Part shown: positions 35,768-45,135 of the stretch, in pieces
Numbering within the stretch: the first letter of the stretch is position 1
Layout: each line of letters starts with the position of its first letter
NCBI GenBank assembly: GCA_038326325.1
Contig: JBBQJW010000010.1
Location: 1-64,000 of the forward strand
DNA: 64,000 bases
Direction of reading: 5' to 3'
Source: UBA10324 sp038326325
Lineage (GTDB): Bacteria > Bacteroidota > Bacteroidia > Chitinophagales > UBA10324
The notes under the pieces: model-generated
The model's input: only the letters and a program-made list of their open reading frames with translations
Database searches by the model: none
Told to the model about the DNA's origin: nothing
Translations under genes and position numbers: made by a program

Positions 35768-37099
35768 TTGAACCAACTACTTTTTATAGAAACATTTGTG
35801 CTGGGTTCCGCAACTATTGCCGCTATCTATCATTTAGTTTTATTTATTCAGCAGCGCGATAAGTTCCTAATGTTTTATAGTGCTTATTTATTTTCATTGG
35901 CAAGCTATATCAGTTTCAAATTAATCAGCAATAATTACGATCCTTTTCTGCCAACAGATAATGTGTGGTTTTATATTCTTGAAGAAGTGTTACAGGTTTC
36001 AATGGTTACCATTTATGTTTTATTTGCCGCACAAACCTTAGAAGTAATTGATAAAAGAAGTATTGTTCGCTCGCTAATGATTGCATTTTTTATCGCTTCC
36101 TTTTTATCCATCAGTTATCATATTTATGGTGCCATTGCTTATGGACCTGGAGTTAAATCTCCTCAGGATTATGCTTTATCAAGGATTTCATTAGTAGGAA
36201 TTGCAACACTTGCATTGTTATTTGCATGGCGAATTCGCACCACAACATTTCAACGAACAATCATTATCGGTTCCTTAGTATATGATACTTCAGGATTGTT
36301 AAGTATTATTTCATTTACTCAATATAAACCGGTATTCGGATTAACCGGTGTTGAGCCATATCTCGTGGGTTGTCTGCTCGATATCATAATTTTTTCAAGC
36401 GCTTTAGGTTATCGTTTGAAATTAATTGCGCAAGAGAAAAATAATCTTTTGAAAAAGGAGTTAGTGAATCAACTCGAAATGGAAAAAGTGAGATTGGGAA
36501 TTGCAAGTAATCTGCACGACGACTTAGGTTCTACTTTAAGCAGCATCAGTATTTATAGCGAAGCGGTGAAAAACAGTTTGCTTCAAAACAAAAATGAACA
36601 GGTGATGGATCTCATGGATAAAATTGGAAGCAGTGCGCGCGATACGGTTTCAAACATGAGTGATATAGTCTGGGCAATAAATCCTTTAAACGATGATGGA
36701 ACAAAACTCTTTAACAGAATGGAATCATTCGCTTCTCCCTTATTAAATTCAAAAAGCATTTCATTAAAATTTGATGTTGATGAAGAATTACACTCGGTAA
36801 ATTTTAAAATGCCGGTTCGACAAAATTTATTTTTAATATTTAAAGAAGTAATTATTAATGCTGCGAAATATTCTGAATCACAAAACATTTTAGTTCATTT
36901 TTCAAAAACAGATTCTGAAATGCGGATGAATGTAATAGATGATGGAAATGGATTTGATATTAATAAACCAAAAGAAGGAAACGGATTAAGAAACATGAAA
37001 GCCCGGGCAATAGAACTTTCGGGAACAATTGATATTGATACTTCGCAAAAAGGGACAACTGTTACACTTCAATTTCCGGTAGAATCAGTTTTGAATTAA
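35768..37099 (+). CDS. membrane sensor histidine kinase (HisKA_3/NarX-LiaS type)
   Basis: A 443-residue sensor. About seven hydrophobic helices (residues 5-225) form a 7TM-like input module without a recognisable periplasmic domain. Then comes the dimerisation domain with the phosphoacceptor His250 in ASNLHDDLGSTLSS. The ATPase domain has IFKEVIINAAKYSES (N box), NVIDDGNGFD (G1) and GNGLRNMKARA (G2). The start is TTG 35768; the first ATG (codon 35) would delete the first helix. The partner regulator is 134 nt downstream. Confidence 0.9.
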   Translation: MNQLLFIETFVLGSATIAAIYHLVLFIQQRDKFLMFYSAYLFSLASYISFKLISNNYDPFLPTDNVWFYILEEVLQVSMVTIYVLFAAQTLEVIDKRSIVRSLMIAFFIASFLSISYHIYGAIAYGPGVKSPQDYALSRISLVGIATLALLFAWRIRTTTFQRTIIIGSLVYDTSGLLSIISFTQYKPVFGLTGVEPYLVGCLLDIIIFSSALGYRLKLIAQEKNNLLKKELVNQLEMEKVRLGIASNLHDDLGSTLSSISIYSEAVKNSLLQNKNEQVMDLMDKIGSSARDTVSNMSDIVWAINPLNDDGTKLFNRMESFASPLLNSKSISLKFDVDEELHSVNFKMPVRQNLFLIFKEVIINAAKYSESQNILVHFSKTDSEMRMNVIDDGNGFDINKPKEGNGLRNMKARAIELSGTIDIDTSQKGTTVTLQFPVESVLN

Positions 37100-37104
37100 T
37101 TAGT

Positions 37105-37122
37105 ATCCCCGAATTAGGTGAT
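37105..37122. promoter_or_regulatory. palindromic site ATCCCC-GAATTA-GG(T)GAT, copy 1
   Basis: ATCCCCGAATTAGGTGAT lies in the gap between the histidine kinase and the regulator, about 112 nt before the regulator start. It matches copy 2 at 37939 except for one base and shares the same GAATTA centre. There is no T run, so it is unlikely to be a terminator. Candidate operator for the neighbouring NarL-type regulator (inference). Confidence 0.5.
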
Positions 37123-37233
37123 AGGATTAAACACAACTCATTTTACTTTTGTGAAACTTTCAACCACAATAATTGCAATTTTCACAATGAAATTTTCAAT
37201 TCAACAAACTACATTTTCAACTACACAAAGTAA

Positions 37234-37842
37234 ATGGCAATTCGAGTAACCATATTTGACGATAATAAACGATTGCTCGATTCGCTTTCTGTTTTAATTG
37301 ATGGCAGTCCCGGTTTTCAAATTGCAAATACATTTAATGATTGTAGTGATCTTGAAAATAAAATTAAAAAAAGTCAGCCCGATGTTGTTTTAATGGATAT
37401 TGAAATGCCTGGTATAAATGGCATTGAAGCAGTTAAATTTTTGCAACAACACTTTCCTCATATTAATGTGATGATGCAAACCGCTTTTGAAAATGACGAA
37501 AATGTTTTTGCGGCAATATGCGCTGGCGCTTCAGGGTACATTTTAAAGAATACTCCACCTTCTCGAATTCTGGAATGTATTGTTGAAGTATATCAGGGCG
37601 GAAGTCCAATGAGCCCGAGCGTTGCCCGAAAAGTTTTAGGATTTTTACAGATGCCTAAAAAGGAAGAGAAAAAAGTTGAAGACGATTTCAATTTAACAAA
37701 CCGCGAAAAGGAAATTTTATCATGCTTAGTAAAAGGAATGAGTTATAAAATGATTGGCGAAAACTGTAACATCGGTTATGAAACCGTTCGCTCGCACATG
37801 AAAAGTATTTATCACAAACTACATGTGGTCAGTATGACATAA
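37234..37842 (+). CDS. NarL/LuxR-type response regulator with premature stop
   Basis: A 202-residue regulator. The receiver has Asp55 in LMDIEMPG and the Lys in YILKNTPPS. The C-terminal LuxR-type HTH reads LTNREKEILSCLVKGMSYKM and YETVRSHMKSIYHKLHVVSM. The frame stops at TAA 37840-37842. Translating on in the same frame gives 13 more residues, AVAKAINQKIVLN, and then TAA. Family members end with ...SxTEAVAKAI..., so a GAA-to-TAA change probably removed the last helix. The protein may still fold. It is paired with the preceding kinase. Confidence 0.9.
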   Translation: MAIRVTIFDDNKRLLDSLSVLIDGSPGFQIANTFNDCSDLENKIKKSQPDVVLMDIEMPGINGIEAVKFLQQHFPHINVMMQTAFENDENVFAAICAGASGYILKNTPPSRILECIVEVYQGGSPMSPSVARKVLGFLQMPKKEEKKVEDDFNLTNREKEILSCLVKGMSYKMIGENCNIGYETVRSHMKSIYHKLHVVSMT

Positions 37843-37938
37843 GCCGTGGCAAAGGCCATCAATCAGAAAATTGTATTGAATTAACTGTTACAGCAATTCT
37901 ATTTCTTTAGAAAATAGATAAACCGTTCATTTTTTCAT

Positions 37939-37963
37939 ATCCCCGAATTAGGGGATTTTTTTT
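37939..37963 (+). promoter_or_regulatory. palindrome ATCCCC-GAATTA-GGGGAT, copy 2, with T run
   Basis: ATCCCC (37939-37944), GAATTA and GGGGAT (37951-37956) make a perfect palindrome followed by seven Ts. It could terminate the regulator transcript. It also repeats the site at 37105-37122 and lies 60-77 nt upstream of the secreted delta-60 protein, a typical operator position. Both roles may apply. Confidence 0.6.
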
Positions 37964-38015
37964 GGTTACTACTCAACACACATTTGCCCCAATTAAAAAA
38001 CTAAAACCAAATACA

Positions 38016-39656
38016 ATGAAAAAACTTTTTACAATTTTGTTATTCGCTGTTAGCTGTAACACTTACGCGCAGCAGCTTGTAACCGATCCTGGTTTCGGTA
38101 ATGGATCATCAAATTATTATTCCATTTGGTATATACCCAACAAGCTGCTTCAGCAGCAGGATAAGAAATTTTTAATTTGTGGTTACGATTACGGCGCTAA
38201 CAATGATTATTTTAATGTTATAAGAAGGGTATCAGCTTGCGGAATTACCGATTCTTCGTTTGGAACAAATGGAATCGTCTACCATACATTTGATCAGCGA
38301 AATTTGGGGCTTGATTATGTACTTCAACCCGATGGGAAAATATTGGTTGCAGGAACACAAGCTTCAAGCAATGCATCTTCCCAGCAATTTCCATTCGTAG
38401 CGCGTTATAATATTAACGGGACACCTGACTCTACATTCGGATTTTTTGGGACCAATAAAATAACAGATCAGGCTGGATCTTTTTTTTCTTCTGTTTTTCT
38501 TCAGTCAAATGGAAAAATTTTATGTAACAATGCTAAGATATTGATGCGATTTAAATCCACCGGATTGGTCGACAGCACCTTTGGAACAAATGGCGTTTTC
38601 TCTATTCCTGACCCGCCTTCTACATGTCTTAATTGTTCTTACGATCGCAACAGTATCATGCGTCTCGATGGTAAGATTATCATTGCAAATTTGGACGGTT
38701 CTTCGTTGCTGATTTATTGCATTGATTCATCCGGAGTCGTTGACAGCAGCTTTGGAACAAATGGTTTTGCTGTACCCATAAGTGCAGTGATTGATCAATC
38801 CCATATGATTGTTCAAAATGACAATAAGGTAATTGCCGAATTTAAAAATACAAGCTCCCAATATGAATTAGTGCGGTTCAATACAAATGGAACCCTTGAT
38901 CTCACCTTTGGTACTAACGGACACATCACCATTCCAGTAAACGGTTGGTTTGGCTCTTTCACTAAGTTCCCAGACGATAAATTCCTTGTAAGTTGCAACG
39001 ACGGTCCGCCAGTATTCAATAAATACAATGCTGACGGAACAGTTGATCCTGATTTTTCACTGAACGGTACTGTTAATTATAATATGATAACTGGCGGAAG
39101 AGTTAATGTTGCTTCCGCTTCTACAAACGGTGAAATGATTTTAGCGGGAGGATGGGATATTTCAATTGAACACATGATTGTCAACTCTTCAGTGCCTATG
39201 GTTACCCAGTCTGGAAGCGTCTTGCATTCAAATGTGCTGAACGATGGTTGCACCTTTCAATGGTTTTTAAATGGGGGTGCAATTAACGGAGCAACCGACA
39301 GCACATTAACTGTAACAGCAAACGGCACTTATACTGTTGAGGTAACTAATATCTGGGGCTGCTCTGATATAGATGATTTTGTTGTTACAACTGTAATAAA
39401 CAATATCAGCAACCTGAATCAAATCAGCGGTGTAACAGTTTATCCAAATCCAACTACTGATTTTATTACTTTAAGAAATTCTTCCAACAAAAACATTAGC
39501 GCAACCGTTTATGAAATTTCAGGAAGATTGATTTCTGCTTTGAATATTAATGTGGGAGAAAACATTTTCTCATTGAAAAATTATGCAAGTGGGGTTTACA
39601 TGATTGAATTGAAAGATGGAGTTTCTGTTTCAAGAATAAAAATTGTGAAAGAATAA
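38016..39656 (+). CDS. secreted delta-60-repeat protein with T9SS domain
   Basis: A 546-residue protein. ATG 38016 gives a clean signal peptide (KKLFTILLFAVSCNTYAQQ). The body is built of delta-60 repeats, seen as recurring DSSFGTNG/DLTFGTNG units and QPDGKILVAG-type strands, a predicted seven-bladed propeller-like surface domain. An Ig-like unit (CTFQWFLNGGAINGATDSTL) and a type A T9SS domain (GVTVYPNPTTDFITLRNS ... GVYMIELKDG) follow. It is next to the two-component pair and one of its palindromes, so it is a candidate target gene. Confidence 0.88.
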   Translation: MKKLFTILLFAVSCNTYAQQLVTDPGFGNGSSNYYSIWYIPNKLLQQQDKKFLICGYDYGANNDYFNVIRRVSACGITDSSFGTNGIVYHTFDQRNLGLDYVLQPDGKILVAGTQASSNASSQQFPFVARYNINGTPDSTFGFFGTNKITDQAGSFFSSVFLQSNGKILCNNAKILMRFKSTGLVDSTFGTNGVFSIPDPPSTCLNCSYDRNSIMRLDGKIIIANLDGSSLLIYCIDSSGVVDSSFGTNGFAVPISAVIDQSHMIVQNDNKVIAEFKNTSSQYELVRFNTNGTLDLTFGTNGHITIPVNGWFGSFTKFPDDKFLVSCNDGPPVFNKYNADGTVDPDFSLNGTVNYNMITGGRVNVASASTNGEMILAGGWDISIEHMIVNSSVPMVTQSGSVLHSNVLNDGCTFQWFLNGGAINGATDSTLTVTANGTYTVEVTNIWGCSDIDDFVVTTVINNISNLNQISGVTVYPNPTTDFITLRNSSNKNISATVYEISGRLISALNINVGENIFSLKNYASGVYMIELKDGVSVSRIKIVKE

Positions 39657-39704
39657 AGAAGATTGATTTCATTGATTTTGTTTTTTGATTTACAATCTTC
39701 TTTT
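39656..39704 (+). terminator. hairpin after the delta-60 protein
   Basis: AAGAAGATTG (39656-39665) pairs with CAATCTTCTT (39693-39702), with a 27-nt loop and a short T run. The loop is long, so this is a moderate candidate. Confidence 0.45.
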
Positions 39705-39709
39705 AAATA

Positions 39710-39740
39710 AACGGGCGCTCAAAAAATTTGTGCGCCTGTT
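39710..39740. terminator. bidirectional terminator between convergent genes
   Basis: AACGGGCGC (39710-39718) pairs with GCGCCTGTT (39732-39740) through nine base pairs including one G-U, with an A/T-rich loop. It lies between the plus-strand delta-60 gene and the minus-strand rlmB gene. Confidence 0.65.
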
Positions 39741-39783
39741 CTTATTTCAGATATTCAAATCGAATATTGAAAAGATCTTTTTC

Positions 39784-40524
39784 TCAGCTCATTCTTTGTC
39801 GCACCACTTCATACAACATCATGCCTGCAGCAACTGATACATTATAAGAATCAATTGCACCCGGCATTGGCAACTTTGTAATGTGTGTGCTGAATCGCAG
39901 AATATTTTTATCGGCTCCTTCATCTTCAGAACCCATGATGATGGCAGTTGGTAATTTCATATCAATCTGAAACGGATACTCCACTCCTGTCGCATCTGCT
40001 GTAACAGTTTGTATTCCATAGCCCATCATTTCTTTTACTGCCTTTACTAAATCGCTCTCTCGTGAAATATGAATTTTTTGTAACGCTCCGGCTGATGCTT
40101 TCACTGCATCGGCAGTGAATGATGCAAAACCCTGCGATGGAATAATCATAACATGTACACCTGCTGCATAAGCAGTGCGTGCAATGGCTCCTACATTTCG
40201 CACATCGGTTATGCTATCGCAAATAAGCAATAATGGAGTTTCGCCCTGCGCGAAAACATGATTGACAATATCGCGCCAGTCAACAAAATCTACCGGAGAA
40301 ACTTTTGCTGCGATTCCCTGATGCACGCCGTGAGTAATGCGGTCGAGCATTTCGATTGGAACACTTTGCACGGGTATCATTCGCTCTTTTGCAACAGCAA
40401 GCATTTCTTTAAATGCATCGGTGCGAAAACCTTTCTGCACAAAAATTTTTTCAATGCTTCGTTTAGCATTGATTGCTTCTTCCACAGGATGAATTCCGTA
40501 TATGAGAGTAAGAGGCTTTGACAT
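39784..40524 (-). CDS. rlmB: 23S rRNA (guanosine-2'-O)-methyltransferase RlmB-type
   Basis: A 246-residue SPOUT (TrmH) methyltransferase. The N-terminal L30e-like RNA-binding segment starts IYGIHPVEEAINAKRSIEKI. The knotted catalytic domain has DVRNVGAIARTA (motif 1), IIMGSEDEGADKNIL (motif 2) and KLPMPGAIDSYNVSVAAG (motif 3). It methylates G2251-type residues in the 23S rRNA P loop, with SAM as donor. The name TrmH-family is the safe call; RlmB is favoured by the YGIHPVxE start. A fossil of its 3' end lies at 35588-35653. Confidence 0.92.
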   Translation of the reverse strand: MSKPLTLIYGIHPVEEAINAKRSIEKIFVQKGFRTDAFKEMLAVAKERMIPVQSVPIEMLDRITHGVHQGIAAKVSPVDFVDWRDIVNHVFAQGETPLLLICDSITDVRNVGAIARTAYAAGVHVMIIPSQGFASFTADAVKASAGALQKIHISRESDLVKAVKEMMGYGIQTVTADATGVEYPFQIDMKLPTAIIMGSEDEGADKNILRFSTHITKLPMPGAIDSYNVSVAAGMMLYEVVRQRMS

Positions 40525-40584
40525 TATATCAGGAGTTCAATTTTCTTGGTTTCAATTTCGCACCCCGACTGCTTCGGGATAAAC

Positions 40585-40680
40585 TCTGTCACAGAGAAAA
40601 ATATAGAGGAGTTTCATTTTTTCAGCCATTATTTGTCAATTGTTTCGCACGGAGTCACGGAGAAAAGTACAGAGAGTTTT
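40585..40680. repeat. two degenerate copies of a CACRGAGAAAA-type sequence
   Basis: TCACAGAGAAAAATATAGAG (40589 onward) and TCACGGAGAAAAGTACAGAG (40655 onward), both followed by AGTTT, form an imperfect direct repeat of about 30 nt in the gap between rlmB and the GWxTD gene. Similar decayed 'cacggagtcacggag' sequences are seen in intergenic DNA of many bacteria. No gene is visible in this 199-nt gap. Confidence 0.45.
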
Positions 40681-40723
40681 TATTTAATTAAATTTTTCAC
40701 TTTTCACTTTTAGTTTTTCATTA

Positions 40724-41956
40724 TCAATCCGCCATTCCATGTCGCCATGCATATCCTTGTCGGTTCCAACTATCGAAATAATTATCGCTTCGGATTAACT
40801 GCTGCGCTGTTACACCAAACGGATTTTCTATTTCTACAAATTTGTATCGAACTGCACTTCGGTTTCCGCGTGAGCGATAATACCACCATTCTGCATCTTC
40901 ATCAAAATAAACCTGGTCGGGTGCTCCGAAAATAATATAGACTAATCCCTTATCGGTTTGCCATCCCTGTTGAAACGAAGTAAAAAATTCATTGGCGAAC
41001 TGTACACGATTGTAGTATCGTTTTATCATCACCTTAGCATGTTCAATACTTCCACTTTTATCTAACCAGAAAGAATCGACACGCGCTTTAATATTTTCCT
41101 GAAGTAAATAATCATATTCTTCATTTTTGGAAATATAGCGTAACGGTTTTGCCATTTGCATCGCTTCAAAAATTAACGGATACGATTCATCGGAACACAG
41201 CAAACTGAATTGCAAATCGGAATGAGTAGTGGAATGAAAAACATAAAGCCCCTCTTTCATCAATCGGAATGTATCCTGAGTAGTGAAAACAAAAGCAGTA
41301 TCAACGCGGTCAGGAAATTTGCAGGGAACGGGATTGAAAAAAGTTGGCGTTGCTAATTGAAACTGATAATTATAATACCACACTCTGAAAGTATCCTTTC
41401 CGAAACTGTTACACGCCCGATAAGTGCAATTTGTTTTTGCGTAAGGGAGAATATATTTTTCATTGTACTGCATTCTTTCGGCATAAATAAAACCGGATGC
41501 AGTGCTTTGCTTGTTACAGTCAATCAGTTGCTCAAAATGTTTGAGCGAAGATTTTTCATCGAGATGGAGATAGAGATAAGAGTGTTCATTCATTTTCTGA
41601 TGAAACGGAATTTCGAGGTGGTAGTAATCACCGGAAGGAAAACAAGAGACCAAGATTTTCAAACTATCAAATGCTACTAGTGCATTCATGTTTTCATACA
41701 ACCTGAAACGAACAAAGAAATGCGCTGAGTCTTTCTGAAACCCGTTTTGTGTAACAGGAATTTCCAACACAAGAATGGAAGTATCGTTTGCCTGATGAAT
41801 GATTCCTGAATGAGTATATAAGAACGACTGTAACGGTTTGTATGAATCACCAAAATCGATATGCCGCAAATCATAAATCGGTTTGCACGAAATGATAACG
41901 GTTGTAAATAAAAAAAATAATAAAACAGATTGCCCTGAAAAAACTTTCGCCCTCAT
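40724..41956 (-). CDS. GWxTD domain lipoprotein
   Basis: A 410-residue protein. ATG 41956 puts a lipobox-like cysteine at residue 24 (LFFLFTTVIISCKP); an earlier start at 42067 would overlap the preceding gene. The C-terminal region has the defining GWxTD motif (QQGWQTDKGLVYIIFGAPDQ), then EWWYYRSRGN and a basic, aromatic tail. GWxTD proteins occur widely in Bacteroidota; their function is not established. It is 43 nt downstream of the DUF2723 gene, probably in one transcript. Confidence 0.85.
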   Translation of the reverse strand: MRAKVFSGQSVLLFFLFTTVIISCKPIYDLRHIDFGDSYKPLQSFLYTHSGIIHQANDTSILVLEIPVTQNGFQKDSAHFFVRFRLYENMNALVAFDSLKILVSCFPSGDYYHLEIPFHQKMNEHSYLYLHLDEKSSLKHFEQLIDCNKQSTASGFIYAERMQYNEKYILPYAKTNCTYRACNSFGKDTFRVWYYNYQFQLATPTFFNPVPCKFPDRVDTAFVFTTQDTFRLMKEGLYVFHSTTHSDLQFSLLCSDESYPLIFEAMQMAKPLRYISKNEEYDYLLQENIKARVDSFWLDKSGSIEHAKVMIKRYYNRVQFANEFFTSFQQGWQTDKGLVYIIFGAPDQVYFDEDAEWWYYRSRGNRSAVRYKFVEIENPFGVTAQQLIRSDNYFDSWNRQGYAWRHGMAD

Positions 41957-41999
41957 TGATTTAATGAAGGCGAAAGTAAAATTCTTTGGTGAGTGATTA

Positions 42000-44900
42000 T
42001 TAATTCTCGTCGCCGTTGTCTTTATCGTTCTTATAAAAATATTTATACTCTTCAAACACCGGGTCAATTTCCTTTTTCAATTCTGTCATCTTAAATGTTT
42101 CAGCCATTTGCTGCAACTGTGCAATTACATAAACTGCTTCGTTGATATCGCGCTGGTAGAAACTCATGTTATCGGTTCCAACAGACTTGAAGTAACGAAG
42201 GTTTTTAAAATACATCTGAAACAATTTTTCGCCAATCACTTTTCCTTTTTCCGACTGACCGGCTTTGCAATATGATTGCGCAAGCGGAAGCATCAACATG
42301 GAGTAAGGAACATTTTTTTCAGGCAAAACTTTCATGCAATAATCTAATACTTCAATTGCTTTTGCTGTATCACCATCTGCCAATTCCTGAGTAGATAACC
42401 GAGCGAAATTGCTGCGAAGGTTGCTTACCATTCTCAAAATATTTTCGTCGAGATAAACATCGTATTTATCTACACCACCCCATTGAAATTTGTGCATCAC
42501 ATTGTCGTACATAATATCTGAACGAACAGAACCGGGCAATCCATCGCTCTCTACTTTCTTAACAGGAGTTAAACGATATATCAAACCGTATTGCTGCATG
42601 TAATCTGATAAGCCGAGATAATTATCACTGCTTGATGAAATAGCGAAACAAACAGGGCGAGTCCAGTTAGTGCTTTGAATAATATCGAGCACCATCAAAT
42701 CAGGTTTCATCAACGACGATTTATTCATTTTCCATTCAAGGCGATCAGGAATGCGCGCTGAATCTTTTGCTTCAACAATTCCATTTTCAAGAATGTATTT
42801 TTTGTCAACTGGGATGTATAAATTTTTTGTTGGAACATAATTATCGAGTTCATTATAAACCATTGTTTTCTTTTTCGCATCGGTGCTCACCATAAACTGA
42901 ATGACATCTTTTGCATTGAAGTATTCATTTTTATTGATAGCCGGATTCTCGACATAACGAGTGATATCGTGATTAGAACCGCGCACGGCTTCGGATGGAA
43001 CCGAAAGCGGAATGGCATCGCTCTCATTTATTTTACGACGAAGATTTTCAATGTACCAGTCAACACCCAACAAACTAAGATTTACAATCCGCACATCCGG
43101 GCGGCAACCTTCTACCTCCTGCGCATACCATAACGGATAAGTATCGTTATCACCTTGCGTAAACAAAATTGCATTTTTCGGACAACTTTGTAAATAATTT
43201 ATTCCAAAGTCGCGCGCGGTGTAACGGTGGCTTCTGTTATGATCGTCCCAACCTTGTGCACCCATAATTGCAGGAGCAGTTGCACAAATTGCAAATCCTG
43301 CAAGCGCAGCTAATTGCGGACTCATTTTCGATTTCAACCAATTGTAAACTGCCATCACTCCTATTCCTATCCAGAAACAATAAGCATAAAACGAACCTGC
43401 ATAAGCATAGTCTCGTTCGCGTGGCTGTAACGGTGTTTGATTTAAGTAAAGTACAATTGCTAATCCGGTAAAGAAGAATAACAACATCACCACTCCGGCA
43501 TCGTGCTGATCTTTTTTGAAGTGATAAATCATTCCTATTAAACCGATGATTAATGGAATCAGGAAAAATTTATTTCTCGCTTTGTTGTCAGCTAAATAAT
43601 CAGGAAGGTTTTCCTGCGGACCAAGAAAAGCATCATCAATAAAATTTATTCCTGTTAAAAAATTTCCGTGTTGCTTGTCGTTTGTTAAACCCTGAATATC
43701 ATTTTGTCTTCCTGCAAAATTCCACAAGAAATATCTCCAGTACATGTAGTTTACCTGATAAGAAAAAAAGAAACCAATGTTATGAGCGAAAGTCGGTTTT
43801 TCATCTTTACCAAGATTCAACCACTCTTTATAAAAACGAACATGGCCGGGATCATCATTATCAAAAATTCGCGGGAACATCATTTCATCAGCAGAAGCAT
43901 ATTTCACAATAGGCTTTCTTCCTAACTCTTCATACTTTGTTGCTCCTTTAAAATATTTCATTTCACCATTATCCCAATCAATATCGTTTGGTCGCGCAGT
44001 AAAATTCTGACCATATAACAATGGACGGTCGCCATACTGCTCACGATTTAAATAAGAAACAAGATTTACAAAGTTCGATGGGTTACTCATGTTGATAGCA
44101 GGATTCGCATTCGCACGAATCAACACCATTGAGTATGACGAGTAGCCGATGATAATTACAATCACAGTCATTACGGCAGTGTGTAACCACGGTAATGCTT
44201 TTTGTTTTGAATATCTGTAAGTAAAAAATAATGAGGTGGCAATTAATGCAAACCAGAAAATAATTCCGGTATTAAATGGAAGCCCGAGTGAGTTGACAAA
44301 AAAGATATCGATATCAGAACCATAATTTGGAATTCCGGGAATGATTCCGAACTGAACGAAGGCTAAAATTCCACAGGCAATTAAAAATGTTTTAATCACA
44401 CCCCATGTTGTAACCACATTTGCCTTACGGAAATAAACTACAAACACTAATGCAGGAATCGTTAACAGATTTAATAAGTGAACACCAATTGACAGGCCCA
44501 TCATGTAACCAATAAATACAATCCAACGGTCGGCATATTTTTCGTCGGCAACATTATCCCACTTGAAAATTGCCCAGGTAACAAGCGATGTAAAAAAAGC
44601 AGACGAGGCATACACCTCACCTTCAACAGCAGAAAACCAATTTGAATCGGTAAATGTGCAAGCCATAGCTCCAACAAAACCAGCTCCCATCACAGCTATA
44701 ATCTGATCCATACTCATATCGCTTTCTTTGGCAGTTGTCATTTTTCTTGCCATTGCAGTAATAGTCCAGAATAGGAAAAGTGAAGTGAGACCTCCCATAA
44801 TATTGCTCATCAGATTTACACAACTTGCAACATGGTCAGGTCCACTTGCAAATAGGGTAAACAGGCGACCGAGCATAAGAAAGAAAGGAGCTCCGGGAGA

Positions 44901-45050
44901 GTGCGCAACCTGTAACTTTAAACAACAGCCAATAAATTCTCCGCAATCCCAGAAACTTCCGGTTGGCTCAGCGGTCATTACATAAACAATAGTTGAAAGT
45001 ATAAACACCGTCCATCCGACAGCGTTGTTAATTCTTTTGTAAGAAGTCAT
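42000..45050 (-). CDS. DUF2723 polytopic membrane protein with TPR-like tail
   Basis: A 1016-residue protein. About twelve hydrophobic helices fill residues 10-620. The N-terminal loop has the family motif TGSFWDCGEFIGCCLKLQ and HSPGAPFFLMLGRLF, resembling GT-C (PMT/Pmt-type) glycosyltransferases with an acidic pair in the first periplasmic loop. ERDYAYAGSFYAYCFWIGIG and QGDNDTYPLWYAQEVEGC are other typical segments. The last ~150 residues are helical and TPR-like. A role in protein O-glycosylation is suspected for the family but not shown here. Exact TGTWACA motifs are absent from this gene, though TGTAACGG variants occur. Confidence 0.9.
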   Translation of the reverse strand: MTSYKRINNAVGWTVFILSTIVYVMTAEPTGSFWDCGEFIGCCLKLQVAHSPGAPFFLMLGRLFTLFASGPDHVASCVNLMSNIMGGLTSLFLFWTITAMARKMTTAKESDMSMDQIIAVMGAGFVGAMACTFTDSNWFSAVEGEVYASSAFFTSLVTWAIFKWDNVADEKYADRWIVFIGYMMGLSIGVHLLNLLTIPALVFVVYFRKANVVTTWGVIKTFLIACGILAFVQFGIIPGIPNYGSDIDIFFVNSLGLPFNTGIIFWFALIATSLFFTYRYSKQKALPWLHTAVMTVIVIIIGYSSYSMVLIRANANPAINMSNPSNFVNLVSYLNREQYGDRPLLYGQNFTARPNDIDWDNGEMKYFKGATKYEELGRKPIVKYASADEMMFPRIFDNDDPGHVRFYKEWLNLGKDEKPTFAHNIGFFFSYQVNYMYWRYFLWNFAGRQNDIQGLTNDKQHGNFLTGINFIDDAFLGPQENLPDYLADNKARNKFFLIPLIIGLIGMIYHFKKDQHDAGVVMLLFFFTGLAIVLYLNQTPLQPRERDYAYAGSFYAYCFWIGIGVMAVYNWLKSKMSPQLAALAGFAICATAPAIMGAQGWDDHNRSHRYTARDFGINYLQSCPKNAILFTQGDNDTYPLWYAQEVEGCRPDVRIVNLSLLGVDWYIENLRRKINESDAIPLSVPSEAVRGSNHDITRYVENPAINKNEYFNAKDVIQFMVSTDAKKKTMVYNELDNYVPTKNLYIPVDKKYILENGIVEAKDSARIPDRLEWKMNKSSLMKPDLMVLDIIQSTNWTRPVCFAISSSSDNYLGLSDYMQQYGLIYRLTPVKKVESDGLPGSVRSDIMYDNVMHKFQWGGVDKYDVYLDENILRMVSNLRSNFARLSTQELADGDTAKAIEVLDYCMKVLPEKNVPYSMLMLPLAQSYCKAGQSEKGKVIGEKLFQMYFKNLRYFKSVGTDNMSFYQRDINEAVYVIAQLQQMAETFKMTELKKEIDPVFEEYKYFYKNDKDNGDEN

Positions 45051-45135
45051 AGCGGCTTATTTGAAAAAGCGAACAAACCTAATCGAAACAACCATATTTC
45101 TCAAAAGGAATTGATGAAGTTTATTCGCTGGTGTG

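Noticed and set aside
37105..37122. rho-independent terminator of the histidine kinase gene
   Set aside because: The stem is interrupted and no T run follows, unlike the second copy at 37939.
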